Source of the DNA: Synechococcus sp. HK01-R
Lineage (GTDB): Bacteria; Cyanobacteriota; Cyanobacteriia; PCC-6307; Cyanobiaceae
Reading direction: 5' to 3'
NCBI RefSeq assembly: GCF_014217855.1
Contig: NZ_CP059059.1
Location: 1,798,001-1,862,000 of the forward strand
DNA: 64,000 nucleotides
Of the stretch, positions 35,801 to 45,238 are shown in pieces. The first letter of the stretch is position 1; every line of letters begins with the position of its first letter. The position numbers were made by a program, and so were the translations under genes. Below the pieces are notes generated by a model. The model made no database searches. It saw only the letters and a list, made by a program, of their open reading frames with translations, and was not told the origin of the DNA.

Positions 35801-37171
35801 ATGCCCTCAATCCCCAAGCCTCCATCAGCTCCTTCGCGGCGAAGCACCTGGCTGGTTTTGCTTGGCGCTGGGGGCTTGTCTGCTGCTGTGGCGATGGCAG
35901 CACCTGGGTTGGGTCTCCCCAGCAGTGGCTCCTCTTCGATCACCGATAGCCCCAAGGAAGTGATCGATCAGGTTTGGCAGATCGTCTACCGCGATTACCT
36001 TGACTCCACGGGCAAATACGATTCAGAACGTTGGCAGTCTCTGCGGCGTGAGCTGCTCGCCAAGCCCTATGCCGGCACCGCTGAATCATATGAGGCGATT
36101 CGGGGCATGTTGGCAAGCCTTGATGATCCCTACACGCGCTTCCTTGATCCGAAAGAATTCAAGGAGATGCAGATCGATACCTCTGGTGAATTGACTGGTG
36201 TAGGTATTCAGATCTCCCTGGATAAAGAATCAAAAGAGATCGTTGTTGTCTCACCGATCGAAGGGACTCCGGCTTCGAAGGCAGGGGTGCAGCCCAAGGA
36301 CGTGATCGTTTCCATCGATGGCAAATCCACCAAGGGGATGACCACCGAAGACGCGGTGAAGCTCATCCGCGGTAAAGAGGGCAGCGAGGTTGTGCTGGGT
36401 TTACGTCGCAAGGGCCAGGTGGTGCAGGTGCCACTGGTACGCGCTCGAATTGAGATCCACTCAGTCAACAGTCAGCTCAACACGGCTCCCAACGGCAAGA
36501 AAATCGGTTACATCCGCCTGAAGCAGTTCAATGCCAATGCCGCCAAGGAGATGCGGGCTGCTATCCGCAAACTCGAAGCGGAGGGTGCTGAGGGATACGT
36601 GCTGGATCTGCGCAGCAACCCCGGTGGGCTTCTCGAGGCCAGCGTCGACATCGCCCGTCAGTGGATCGATGAAGGCACGATCGTGAGTACGAAGACGCGA
36701 GAAGGCATTCAGGACGTGCGCCGCGCGACCGGCAGTGCTCTGACCCAACGTCCGGTGGTTGTTCTCGTGAATGAGGGTTCCGCCAGCGCTAGCGAAATTC
36801 TCTCCGGCGCCCTTCAAGACAATCAGCGTGCTCAGTTGGTCGGCAACAAGACGTTCGGCAAAGGTCTCGTTCAATCCGTTCGCGGCTTGGCCGATGGGTC
36901 GGGGATGACGGTCACCATTGCCAAGTACCTAACCCCGAAGGGGACTGACATTCACAAAAACGGGATCAAACCCGATGTGTCGGTGCAGATGAGCGAAGAG
37001 GAGATCAAATCCCTCAAGCTCGAGGATCTCGGTACCGCCAAGGACAGCCAGTACCGCGTTGCTGAGACAACGCTCATCAAAGCTTTGGCTAGTCCGAACA
37101 ACGGCCGTGCCTACCAACCCAATTCCGCCAATCTCAAATCCGCGCTACCTGTGCGGCCTGCTCAGCCCTAG
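35801..37171 (+). CDS. CtpA-family carboxyl-terminal processing protease
   Basis: 456 residues. An N-terminal signal or anchor (STWLVLLGAGGLSAAVAMAAP) exports it. A PDZ domain (about 125-210, with GVGIQISLDKESKEIVVVS) precedes the S41 catalytic core: YVLDLRSNPGGLLEAS, the Ser-bearing NEGSASASEILSGALQDN and the Lys in GNKTFGKGLVQ. Cyanobacterial CtpA matures the D1 protein of photosystem II; paralogues CtpB and CtpC process other proteins. Which paralogue this is I cannot say. Confidence 0.93.
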   Translation: MPSIPKPPSAPSRRSTWLVLLGAGGLSAAVAMAAPGLGLPSSGSSSITDSPKEVIDQVWQIVYRDYLDSTGKYDSERWQSLRRELLAKPYAGTAESYEAIRGMLASLDDPYTRFLDPKEFKEMQIDTSGELTGVGIQISLDKESKEIVVVSPIEGTPASKAGVQPKDVIVSIDGKSTKGMTTEDAVKLIRGKEGSEVVLGLRRKGQVVQVPLVRARIEIHSVNSQLNTAPNGKKIGYIRLKQFNANAAKEMRAAIRKLEAEGAEGYVLDLRSNPGGLLEASVDIARQWIDEGTIVSTKTREGIQDVRRATGSALTQRPVVVLVNEGSASASEILSGALQDNQRAQLVGNKTFGKGLVQSVRGLADGSGMTVTIAKYLTPKGTDIHKNGIKPDVSVQMSEEEIKSLKLEDLGTAKDSQYRVAETTLIKALASPNNGRAYQPNSANLKSALPVRPAQP

Positions 37172-37189
37172 AGCGACAGCCTGACATCG

Positions 37190-37213
37190 CTGCCATCACT
37201 AGGGTGCTGGCAG
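37190..37213 (+). terminator. Hairpin downstream of ctpA-type gene
   Basis: CTGCCA-T-CAC-TAGG-GTG-C-TGGCAG forms a 9-bp stem with one mismatch pair, 19 bases after the protease stop. It lacks a long T-run. A transcription end for the protease is plausible. Confidence 0.4.
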
Positions 37214-37230
37214 TTACCCACCAGGGCCTA

Positions 37231-37356
37231 TCAGGCAACCGGTTGCATCAAGCCGCCACCGGGATTGGAATCGTCGTCGTCGTTCTGGGTGTCGTTCTGC
37301 CAAAGGGCATAGACGCCGAGAGCAGCAGCGCCAATGAGGCTTCCGAAGAGGCCCAT
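37231..37356 (-). CDS. Possible 41-residue membrane peptide
   Basis: From ATG 37356 the frame encodes 41 residues: a short hydrophobic helix (MGLFGSLIGAAALGVYALW) then an acidic tail QNDTQNDDDDSNPGGG. A weak AGGA lies just upstream. The frame stays open for a further 34 codons 5', but that part looks random. Small one-helix proteins with polar tails are common in picocyanobacteria; confidence is moderate to low. Confidence 0.4.
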   Translation of the reverse strand: MGLFGSLIGAAALGVYALWQNDTQNDDDDSNPGGGLMQPVA

Positions 37357-37497
37357 GGATCCTGCATTGCTGATTGGATCGATGAACTCACCCACGACAA
37401 CCCCTCGAATCCCCCGGACTGTAACGAAGAATTGCGCAATGTGTCGGGCTCTTCTCATTTTTAAGGGCCTTGGCGCTCGAGGCGGACGCAGGACGCG

Positions 37498-40400
37498 TCA
37501 GACCGAGAGCACCGCCTCATTACGCGCCCTGTCTTGAGCCTCACGCTGCTCTGCGTTGAGGCCCTCAGCATCGGGGATCTGAGCAGCCATTGGCTCGAGC
37601 CAGCCTTTGAGCTCTTCGAGTTGCTTCTCCATCGGCAAGACACCCAGGCCACGGGCGAGCACCTTGGCGGTGGTCCCACTGCCGGCCTGGTAGACCAACC
37701 GACCATGAAGATGCTGGGGCAAGCCTTGGCGGAGCAGGCGGAAGGCGGGTTCCTCCATTGGTGTTTCCAAAGCGATATTCGGCTTCTCCGGCCGAATGCG
37801 CGAGAACCCGCAGCGCTTGGCCAGTAATTTCAGCTCCATCAGTTGCAGGAGTGACTGAACCGGCCCAGGGAGGGCGCCGTAGCGATCGGCCCATCCGGCG
37901 GCCAGCTCCACAAGGCTTGCGGAGTTGGCGCATTCGGCGGCCGCTCGGTACGCCCCCATCTTCTCGTCGGCATCGGTGATCCAGTCGGCCGGGATGAAGG
38001 CGGTCACCTGTAGGTCCACCTGGGTGTCGTCCACAGCAGGAATGTCCTGGCCTTGAATCTCCGCCAATGATTCCTGCAACATCTCCATGTAGAGATCGAA
38101 GCCGATTGCTTCCATTTGGCCGCTCTGCTCCACGCCGAGCAAATTGCCCACGCCTCTGATTTCCATATCGCGCATGGCCAGTTGATAGCCACTGCCAAGC
38201 TGAGCAAACTCCTGGATCGCCCGTAAGCGTTGGCGTGCTGCATCGCTGAGGGATGCATCGCCGGGATAGAAAAGCCAGGCGTGGGCCTGAATGCCGCTGC
38301 GCCCCACTCGACCACGGAGCTGATAGAGCTGAGCCAGGCCGAACCGATGGGCGTCCTCGATCAGGATGGTGTTGACCCGAGGAATATCAAGGCCGCTCTC
38401 CACGATTGTGGTGCAAAGCATCACGTCGGCTTCGCCACCGTTGAAGGCCACCATGGCGCTCTCCAGTTCGCCTTCGGCCATCTGACCATGGGCCACCAGC
38501 AGCTTCAGGCCAGGGAGCATCTGGCGCAGCTGCCCGGCCACCTCGTCGATGCCCTCCACGCGCGGCACCACGTAGAACACCTGACCACCCCGATCCAGCT
38601 CCTGGCGGATCGCACTGCGTACTGCTTCCTCATCGAGGGCCGCCAGGTGCGTCTTGATCGGGCGTCGTAGCGGGGGCGGAGTGGTGATCAGGCTCATTTC
38701 CCGAACACCGGAGAGGCTCATGTACAGCGTTCGTGGAATCGGGGTTGCCGACAGGGTGAGGACATCGACGTCCTTGCGTAGCGCTTTGATTTTTTCCTTC
38801 TGGTTGACTCCGAACCGCTGTTCCTCGTCCACGACCAGCAGGCCGAGTTTGTCGAATGCTGTGCTCTTGCTGAGCAATTGATGGGTGCCGACCACGGCGT
38901 CGATCGTGCCCTTCTGAAGGCCTTCGAGGATGGCTTTGCGCTCTCCAGCGGTTCGGAACCGGTTGAGAAGAGCCACCTTGATTGGATAGGGCGCGAACCG
39001 TTCCGACAAGGTGCGCCAGTGCTGCTGCGCCAGCACGGTGGTGGGCGCCAGCATCGCCACCTGCTTGCCTGCAGTGATGGCTTTGAAAATGGCCCGTATT
39101 GCTACCTCGGTCTTCCCGAAGCCCACATCCCCGCACACCAACCGATCCATCGGTTGTGGTTTCTCCATGTCGCGCTTCACATCAGCTGTGGCCTTGAGCT
39201 GATCAGGAGTGGGCTCGTAGGGGAAGGAGTCCTCGAGCTCCTCTTGCCAGGGGCCATCACCAGGGAACGCGAATCCAGGAGCTTGATGGCGTTCCGCGTA
39301 GAGCTTCACAAGGTCGAGCGCCACTTTGCGAACGGCCTTGCTGGCGCGCTCCTTGGCCTTCACCCACGCGGAACCGCCCATCTTGCTGAGCTGCGGCGGC
39401 GCGTCACTGTTGGCGCGATAACGGCCAAGACTGCCGAGCTGGTCGGCAGCCACCCGCAGGATGCCATCGGCGTACTGCACCACGAGGTAGTCACGCACCT
39501 CGCCGCTGATCGCAAGTTTCTCAAGCTTCTGGAAGCGACCGATGCCGTGGTTTCGATGCACCACGAAGTCGCCGGGACGCATCTTGTTGGGATCCACGGT
39601 GCGACTGGCGGCCTTGCGGCGGCGACGCACATAGCCGTTGCTGCCAAGGTTGTGCTGGCCGAAGAACTCCCGGTCGGTGATCAACACCACCCGCCATGCG
39701 GGCAGTTGCAGTCCTTCGAGGTCCGCGGTGCCCTTGGTCTTGAGGGCGACTGGTGTCCCCTGTTCGATCAGGCGTTCGATGGCTGGTGCATCCGCCGCAT
39801 TGGGCACGAAGCGGCTGATGCAGTCGTGTTCCTCCAGCAAAGCGACGGCACGGCTCGGTTGTGCTGAGAGCAGCCAGATAGCCTGCTTCTCGGCCTGGTA
39901 CGTCTTCAGAAGTTCGCCGAGTTTGCCGAATTGGTTCGGGTAGGCCGGCACCGGACGGCTGGTCAGATCAAAGGCATTGGCGTGGTCGTCTTGCTCTTGA
40001 AGTTCCGCCAGGTCGAAACCGTTGAAGTCCTCTGCCAGTTCAAGCGCTGCTTCGATCGATCGGTGCAGGGCGGGGACCGCGGGTTGGAGCTCGGCGTAGT
40101 GCTCTTCGACATGCTCGAGCCACTGTTGGCCATGGGCACGCCCGTGGCGGCGCTCATCAATGGCGATGCAGCAGCCCTTCGGTAGGTAATCGAGCAGCGA
40201 TGCCGGTTCGTTCCAGGCCAGCCCCATCAGTCGGCGCATCCCTTCTGGGGTTCCGCCTTCGAGTAATTCGTTGAGCCCCTGCTCGCTCAGCAACGCATCC
40301 AACCCGTCGGGCATCTGCTCGCGCAACTGTTCGGCGATCAGTGGGCTGAAGCCCGTGGGGGTGAGGCGCAGGCTGTCGATTGCATCCAGCGAGCGCTGAC

Positions 40401-41040
40401 TCGCTGGGTCGAATTCCCGCAGCTTGTCGAGTTCGTCACCGAAGAACTCGAGGCGCACAGGAAGTTCGCTGCTGACAGGGAAGATGTCGACAATGTCGCC
40501 CCTTCGGCTCCAGGTTCCTTCCTGATCGATGCTGGAGACACGCTCGTAACCCAGCTGGCTCAAGCAGGTGGCTAGCTCTTCAAGATCAACCGTGTCGCCT
40601 TTGCGCAGGTTCCGGCAGCGGGCGGCTAGGGCCTCGGGAGGCGGGAGGTGGGGCTGAAGGCAGCGTTCGGTGGCAACGATCGCCAGATCTTTGCGTGTTT
40701 CAGCGCTTTGCAGCTCGCTGAGCACCTGAAGCTGCCCCCAGGTGATTTCAGTGGTGGGATCGAAAGGCTCATAGGGAGATCCTTCGCTAGTTGGATACAG
40801 CTGGGTGCTGTCCCAGCCCATGAGTTCCAGCAACGCCGTCCAGCGCCCCGCTTCCTCCAGGGTGGGGACCACCACCAGCAGTGGCTGGTCGCCTCGTTTC
40901 GCAAGAGCCGTTGTGACCAGAGCGCGGGCGGCACGGTTGCCACCGCGCAACAGCAATCGATCGTCCCGCCCGCAACGCTCCAGCAATTCACCGGTGAGCC
41001 CTGAGCTCTGCAGTAGACGCACCAGGGAGCTGAGGGGCAT
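37498..41040 (-). CDS. mfd: Transcription-repair coupling factor Mfd
   Basis: 1180 residues. Displaces stalled RNA polymerase and recruits UvrA. The N-terminal UvrB-like module has YPTSEGSPYEPFDPTTE. The RNAP-interacting and linker region has GDFVVHRNHGIGRFQKLEKL. The RecG-like motor has Walker A GDVGFGKTEVAIRA, DEEQRFGV (DExx box), SATPIPRTLYMSLSG and QLRGRVGRSGIQAHAW. The C-terminal TRCF domain is intact. Length is normal for Mfd. Confidence 0.96.
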   Translation of the reverse strand: MPLSSLVRLLQSSGLTGELLERCGRDDRLLLRGGNRAARALVTTALAKRGDQPLLVVVPTLEEAGRWTALLELMGWDSTQLYPTSEGSPYEPFDPTTEITWGQLQVLSELQSAETRKDLAIVATERCLQPHLPPPEALAARCRNLRKGDTVDLEELATCLSQLGYERVSSIDQEGTWSRRGDIVDIFPVSSELPVRLEFFGDELDKLREFDPASQRSLDAIDSLRLTPTGFSPLIAEQLREQMPDGLDALLSEQGLNELLEGGTPEGMRRLMGLAWNEPASLLDYLPKGCCIAIDERRHGRAHGQQWLEHVEEHYAELQPAVPALHRSIEAALELAEDFNGFDLAELQEQDDHANAFDLTSRPVPAYPNQFGKLGELLKTYQAEKQAIWLLSAQPSRAVALLEEHDCISRFVPNAADAPAIERLIEQGTPVALKTKGTADLEGLQLPAWRVVLITDREFFGQHNLGSNGYVRRRRKAASRTVDPNKMRPGDFVVHRNHGIGRFQKLEKLAISGEVRDYLVVQYADGILRVAADQLGSLGRYRANSDAPPQLSKMGGSAWVKAKERASKAVRKVALDLVKLYAERHQAPGFAFPGDGPWQEELEDSFPYEPTPDQLKATADVKRDMEKPQPMDRLVCGDVGFGKTEVAIRAIFKAITAGKQVAMLAPTTVLAQQHWRTLSERFAPYPIKVALLNRFRTAGERKAILEGLQKGTIDAVVGTHQLLSKSTAFDKLGLLVVDEEQRFGVNQKEKIKALRKDVDVLTLSATPIPRTLYMSLSGVREMSLITTPPPLRRPIKTHLAALDEEAVRSAIRQELDRGGQVFYVVPRVEGIDEVAGQLRQMLPGLKLLVAHGQMAEGELESAMVAFNGGEADVMLCTTIVESGLDIPRVNTILIEDAHRFGLAQLYQLRGRVGRSGIQAHAWLFYPGDASLSDAARQRLRAIQEFAQLGSGYQLAMRDMEIRGVGNLLGVEQSGQMEAIGFDLYMEMLQESLAEIQGQDIPAVDDTQVDLQVTAFIPADWITDADEKMGAYRAAAECANSASLVELAAGWADRYGALPGPVQSLLQLMELKLLAKRCGFSRIRPEKPNIALETPMEEPAFRLLRQGLPQHLHGRLVYQAGSGTTAKVLARGLGVLPMEKQLEELKGWLEPMAAQIPDAEGLNAEQREAQDRARNEAVLSV

Positions 41041-41120
41041 GGCGAGGTGTCAATCGGCAACGCATGATTGTCGCAATCGGCTGCCTGCGGCCGTGAACAC
41101 GAGTGATACGGAGAGCTTCG

Positions 41121-41360
41121 ATGCCCCGCTTCCGTTGCCCAGAATGCTGTTGCGGGCCGGCCATTGTCCTTCGCCCTCCCCGGGGAGCGACTCCGATCTG
41201 TTCCCGTTGCGGCACGGTGCTGGAGCGGCAGCCGGTGGTGCGGCCGATTCCACTGCTGGTGCTTCTTGCGGTGGGGTCGGTCCTGGTGGCCCTGTCGATT
41301 CCAGGCCTGTTTAGCCCTCCTCCACCGCCTCGGACACCGGCACCCGTTCGCTCGGTTTGA
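41121..41360 (+). CDS. Small zinc-ribbon membrane protein
   Basis: 79 residues from the ATG at 41121, preceded by a good GGAG ribosome site 7 bases away. Two cysteine knuckles (FRCPEC and ICSRCGTVLE) form a TFIIB-like zinc ribbon, then one hydrophobic helix (IPLLVLLAVGSVLVALSI) and a proline-rich tail. Function unknown; a membrane-tethered zinc ribbon. It overlaps the convergent 251-residue gene by 50 bases. Confidence 0.65.
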   Translation: MPRFRCPECCCGPAIVLRPPRGATPICSRCGTVLERQPVVRPIPLLVLLAVGSVLVALSIPGLFSPPPPPRTPAPVRSV

Positions 41361-42066
41361 GATGAAGCAACTGCTCTTCAAGCAGCATGTTGAACTGCAA
41401 CAGCTGCTCATCACTGAGCTGCTGTCTGGAGCTGGCCTGGAGCTGCCCTTGGAGGAATTCACGAGCCTGCTGAGGGCTCCAACTCAGTGTGGCGAGCATG
41501 GCGTCCCCCTGCTGGATCAGATCACTCCGGCGCAGGGGCACGGGTGCTTGGTCGCCGCTGATTCCTGGTTCAAGGCTCCGTAGGCGGTTCAGGAAGGCCA
41601 CCAGGTCGCTGTAGCGGGTGAGCCGATGGCGGCTGCCATGGCCGAAAGCACGTTCGAGATAGCGGCGTTCCTGTTCACGATCCCAGCCGATGCGTTGCAG
41701 CTCAAGGTCGATCGCCGTCAGTTCATCGCTCCAGTCATCCGGATCGGTGGGGGCTTCGCTGGGTGGAGTCGGTTGCGGTTCAACGTCGCGCTGTCTCTCT
41801 TCAGCCGTTGACGCCGCCGTTGAATCGGGTGTGGTCTCTTGTTCTGGAGACGACTGAACGGTTGGTGTTGCCTTGACGGGTGCCGGGGCACTGGTTTGCT
41901 GGGGCCTCAGGCGTGCCTGGAGCCGTTGCAGGGCACGGTCCTCCGCCTCCTCGGCCGTCCTGCCTTCGCCTAAGGCGCTGGCGTGCAGCCCCTCGGCTCC
42001 GAGCCATTCCACCTCCACCACGCAGCGGCTGGTGTCGATGTGGCAAAGACGGGCCCGGGTGTTCAT
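41311..42066 (-). CDS. Conserved cyanobacterial protein with possible dsRBD-like N-terminus
   Basis: 251 residues. The first 55 residues (VEVEWLGAEGLHASALGEG then TAEEAEDRALQRLQARL) follow a strand-strand-helix pattern similar to double-stranded RNA-binding motifs. A disordered Thr/Pro/Glu linker (about 56-110) comes next, then a helical domain (LTAIDLELQRIGWDREQERR, YSDLVAFLNRLRSLEPG). I cannot name the family with certainty. RNA binding is inference. Divergent from terC, with about 40 bases between. Confidence 0.6.
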   Translation of the reverse strand: MNTRARLCHIDTSRCVVEVEWLGAEGLHASALGEGRTAEEAEDRALQRLQARLRPQQTSAPAPVKATPTVQSSPEQETTPDSTAASTAEERQRDVEPQPTPPSEAPTDPDDWSDELTAIDLELQRIGWDREQERRYLERAFGHGSRHRLTRYSDLVAFLNRLRSLEPGISGDQAPVPLRRSDLIQQGDAMLATLSWSPQQAREFLQGQLQASSRQQLSDEQLLQFNMLLEEQLLHLKPSERVPVSEAVEEG

Positions 42067-42104
42067 CCCACTGCATGGCGCTGCCCATTTCTAGGCTGAT
42101 CCCT

Positions 42105-42827
42105 ATGGATTCAGCAGCACTGCACTCGCTCACCCCCTGGTTGGATGGGGTCGATCGCTGGGGCGAACTCTTACCGCTCTTGCCGGTGCTGGTGTCGCTT
42201 GAGTTGATTCTCTCGGCAGACAACGCCATTGCTTTAGCCGCGATTGCAAGGCAGCAACGGGATCCACTGCGCGAGGGGAGGGCCCTCAACCTCGGCATCG
42301 CGATCGCCTTCCTGCTGCGCATCGCCCTGATCCTGATGGCCGGTTGGGTGCTTCGCTTTCAACCCCTGCAGTGGCTGGCCGGTGGCTATCTCCTCTGGTT
42401 GTTCTTCAGCCATCTGTTCTCTCGTTCCCAGGCGTCTTCCAACGCCACTGGAGAGCTCGAAAACTCGGATTCCACCCCCTTTCTGCGCACGGTGTTGGCC
42501 CTTGCCTTGACGGATCTTGCCTTTTCCATCGACAGCGTCGCCGCAGCGGTGGCGATTAGTGATCAGTTACTCCTTGTGATCTGTGGTGCACTGATTGGTG
42601 TCATCGCTCTTCGTTTTACGGCCGGTTTGTTTGTGCGCTGGTTAGAGCTCTATCCACGCCTCGAAACCGCCGGTTACAGCGCTGTGGGCTTTGTCGGCCT
42701 CAAACTGATCGTGGCCCTGATTCTTCCTGGTCTGGTGGTCCCGGAATGGTTCACCCTGGTGACCGTTGCTGTTCTGGTGCTCTGGGGTTTCTCCTCTCGT
42801 TCTCTCCCTTTGCTGGAGGAGCCTTGA
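42105..42827 (+). CDS. TerC-family membrane protein
   Basis: 240 residues from ATG 42105 (ATG 42075 adds 10). About seven helices. The TerC marks are VSLELILSADNAIALAAIA in the first repeat and ALALTDLAFSIDSVAAAVAIS in the second, each with the acidic residues that bind metal. TerC proteins help manganese or calcium supply to exported proteins, or thylakoid protein insertion in plants. Only 4 bases separate it from the next gene, so they are co-transcribed. Confidence 0.85.
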   Translation: MDSAALHSLTPWLDGVDRWGELLPLLPVLVSLELILSADNAIALAAIARQQRDPLREGRALNLGIAIAFLLRIALILMAGWVLRFQPLQWLAGGYLLWLFFSHLFSRSQASSNATGELENSDSTPFLRTVLALALTDLAFSIDSVAAAVAISDQLLLVICGALIGVIALRFTAGLFVRWLELYPRLETAGYSAVGFVGLKLIVALILPGLVVPEWFTLVTVAVLVLWGFSSRSLPLLEEP

Positions 42828-42831
42828 AGCG

Positions 42832-43170
42832 ATGCTTGTGGAATTGAGGCAGGCCGGCTCCGAACAGCCGATCGATCGCATTGAGCTTGAAGACCCGCCT
42901 CATCCAGGGCGTTGGTTTCTCCACGGCGAGCGAAGCTTCTTGGTGCTTCAGCGCCGTCACCGCTACACGCTGCGCTCCGGTCGCTATCAGCTTTCCAGCC
43001 TGGTGCTCCTGGTGACGGCTCAGCATCGCCCCCACGATGCTCGGCCTTGGCGTCATGGCTGGGTGATCGGGGATCCCTCCTGTGCCCTCAATGCCCTCAG
43101 TCCTTTGATCCGTTGTGCTGTCTTACCGGAGGGTCCCTGCGAGCAGTGTCTGCATCGTGTGGAGCGCTGA
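42832..43170 (+). CDS. DUF6464-like small protein
   Basis: 112 residues from ATG 42832, 4 bases after terC. The core RRHRYTLRSGRYQLSSLVLLV and the C-terminal GDPSCALNALSPLIRCAVLPEGPCEQC with four cysteines match what I recall of the cyanobacterial DUF6464 group. The closely spaced Cys residues could bind a metal. Function unknown. It lies between terC and the DUF120-like gene, all on one strand. Confidence 0.6.
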   Translation: MLVELRQAGSEQPIDRIELEDPPHPGRWFLHGERSFLVLQRRHRYTLRSGRYQLSSLVLLVTAQHRPHDARPWRHGWVIGDPSCALNALSPLIRCAVLPEGPCEQCLHRVER

Positions 43171-43176
43171 TCCGCG

Positions 43177-43860
43177 GTGGTGTTGTCCTCCAATCAAATC
43201 TCAACCCGCCGAGATGGGCACTGGTTCGAGGCACGACTGGTGTCAGGTCATGGCGTGGCGTCTGGACGTTCCGCTGATTCGCCCTATCCGATGGGGACGA
43301 TTGCGATGCAGCAACCCCTATTCGCGTCCTTGGGACTCGATCTCTCCGACTGTTGGCCTGGCACTCTGAATCTTTGTTTTCAACCGTTGGAAATCGGTTT
43401 GGAGGCTCCAGATCACACGTTTGTGAATCTCCATTGGACCGATCGACATCCCCCCGAGACGTTTTCCTTCTGGCGAATCGCGCTGCGATCGGATCGAGGG
43501 CAAGAGTGTCCCGCTTGGATCTACAGACCCCATCCCGAGACCAAGCAACGTCACTGGCAGCCACCCACGCTGGTGGAAGTTCTGGCACCGCCCATTGACC
43601 ATCTCTCCCCAGGAGATTCCCTTTGGCTTCATGATCCGCAGGATCGGCTGGTTTTGATCGATGGGGTGCGTCTTCGGGCGCGGCTTCTGGAAGCCTTGAA
43701 GTTTCGTGTGTTGGCAGCCGAAGAACGCTTTTTCGAAGCCGATTCAACGGTTCAACGACGGCGTTGGTTGGCGACAGTCCACCCAGAAGCTCTGGCGCTC
43801 AGTGATGCTGATCTCGAGCGGGTCTGGTACCAGGCCCGCAGTCTTTATGGATCGCATTGA
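43177..43860 (+). CDS. Unknown protein resembling CTP-dependent riboflavin kinase (DUF120)
   Basis: 227 residues from GTG 43177 or 43180. The pieces [37 protein letters not shown], and [20 protein letters not shown] occur in the same order as in archaeal DUF120 riboflavin kinases (GxVvSGxGeG, PGTLN, ending in a dGD barrel strand). The C-terminal 70 residues ([18 protein letters not shown], then [17 protein letters not shown]) are an extra helical region. Kinase activity is not shown; the match is by eye. It overlaps the helicase frame only if that gene starts at TTG 43857. Confidence 0.6.
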   Translation: MVLSSNQISTRRDGHWFEARLVSGHGVASGRSADSPYPMGTIAMQQPLFASLGLDLSDCWPGTLNLCFQPLEIGLEAPDHTFVNLHWTDRHPPETFSFWRIALRSDRGQECPAWIYRPHPETKQRHWQPPTLVEVLAPPIDHLSPGDSLWLHDPQDRLVLIDGVRLRARLLEALKFRVLAAEERFFEADSTVQRRRWLATVHPEALALSDADLERVWYQARSLYGSH

Positions 43861-43880
43861 GGGTGCTGCAAGCTCCTAGG

Positions 43881-45197
43881 GTGACGGATCTGAGGGATTC
43901 GACCATCACGGCAGCTACCACACCTGAAAGCCAGACCGCTACCGCCTTTGAAGCATTGGGTCTGAGCCAACCCCTGCTTCGAGCTCTCAAGGAGAAGGGG
44001 TACACGACACCATCGCCGGTGCAAGCCCAGGCGATTCCTGCGGTGATCGGTGGTCGAGATGTGATGGCGGCAGCGCAAACAGGCACCGGTAAGACCGCGG
44101 GCTTCACCTTGCCCGTGCTTGAACGCCTCAGTCATGGAGCTCGGGCTGGCCGTCGTCAGATCCGCGCTCTCGTGCTGACCCCCACCCGCGAACTGGCCGC
44201 CCAGGTCCTCGAGAACGTTCGTCTTTACAGCCGCCACTTGCCCTTACGCAGTGATGTGGTGTTCGGGGGGGTAAAGATCAATCCTCAGATTCAGCGCCTG
44301 GCCCAGGGTGTGGATGTGCTGATTGCCACGCCAGGTCGCCTGCTCGACCTTCATCAGCAGGGGGCTGTTCGTTTCGACCAGGTGGAATGTCTCGTGCTTG
44401 ATGAAGCCGATCGCATGCTCGACATGGGCTTCATTCACGACATCCGGCGGGTGATTTCGAAGCTTCCTGAGCGCCGTCAGACCTTGTTGTTCTCGGCGAC
44501 CTTCAGTCCTCCGATCCGCAAACTCGCTACGGGTCTGCTTCACCAGCCGGTTCAGATCCAGGTCACGCCCGCCAATCAGACGGCTCGTTCCGTAGAGCAG
44601 GTGGTGCATCCCTGTGACATGGGCCGCAAGGCTGAATTGCTCAGTCATCTGATTCAGACCAATGACTGGCAGCAAGTGCTGGTGTTTTCACGCACCAAAC
44701 ACGGTGCAAACCGGGTGGCTGAACGACTCAGTCATGAGGGGCTCATGGCTGCGGCGATTCACGGCAACAAGAGCCAGGGTGCCCGTACCCGAGCCCTGCA
44801 GGGCTTCAAGGACGGCACGGTGCGTGTCCTGGTGGCTACCGATATCGCCGCCAGGGGCATTGATATTCAGCAACTCCCCCATGTGGTGAATCTCGACCTT
44901 CCGAATGTGGCTGAGGATTACGTGCATCGGATCGGCCGCACGGGCCGGGCTGGTGAACGTGGCCATGCAATCTCCTTGGTTTCTGCTGAAGAGGCCCTTC
45001 TGCTGAAGGCGATCGAACGCTTGACCGGTGAGTCCCTCTCCAGGGTCGAGGTGCCTGGCTTCGAGCCCACCGTGCTGAGTGCTCCCCCGTTGGACCTCAG
45101 TGGAGGTCGAGGCCGTCGGCCCAGGTCATCGATGTCCAATGGCCGGGCCTCTCGGGGGCCTCGAGCTGGAACAGGAGGCCGCGCCCGTCGGGCATGA
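43881..45197 (+). CDS. DEAD-box RNA helicase (RhlE-like)
   Basis: About 438 residues from GTG 43881 (TTG 43857 is possible). Q-motif [26 protein letters not shown], Walker [17 protein letters not shown] in [17 protein letters not shown] in LLFSATFS, motif [14 protein letters not shown], motif [12 protein letters not shown]. The Gly/Arg-rich tail ([20 protein letters not shown]) binds RNA. It unwinds RNA, for example in ribosome assembly or cold response. Confidence 0.93.
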   Translation: MTDLRDSTITAATTPESQTATAFEALGLSQPLLRALKEKGYTTPSPVQAQAIPAVIGGRDVMAAAQTGTGKTAGFTLPVLERLSHGARAGRRQIRALVLTPTRELAAQVLENVRLYSRHLPLRSDVVFGGVKINPQIQRLAQGVDVLIATPGRLLDLHQQGAVRFDQVECLVLDEADRMLDMGFIHDIRRVISKLPERRQTLLFSATFSPPIRKLATGLLHQPVQIQVTPANQTARSVEQVVHPCDMGRKAELLSHLIQTNDWQQVLVFSRTKHGANRVAERLSHEGLMAAAIHGNKSQGARTRALQGFKDGTVRVLVATDIAARGIDIQQLPHVVNLDLPNVAEDYVHRIGRTGRAGERGHAISLVSAEEALLLKAIERLTGESLSRVEVPGFEPTVLSAPPLDLSGGRGRRPRSSMSNGRASRGPRAGTGGRARRA

Positions 45198-45238
45198 GAG
45201 GCACGTATGCGTTACTGAATTGTAACGAAACCGTGTTG

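Noticed and set aside
38878-39867. A 329-codon open frame on the plus strand inside mfd
   Set aside because: It is antisense to well-conserved Mfd motor motifs and its translation (His/Leu-rich, no motifs) looks like a shadow caused by high GC.
45198-45238. GTTAC/GTAAC inverted repeat between the helicase and fmt as a terminator
   Set aside because: Only 5 bp arms, AT-rich and without a T-run; a weak signal at best.
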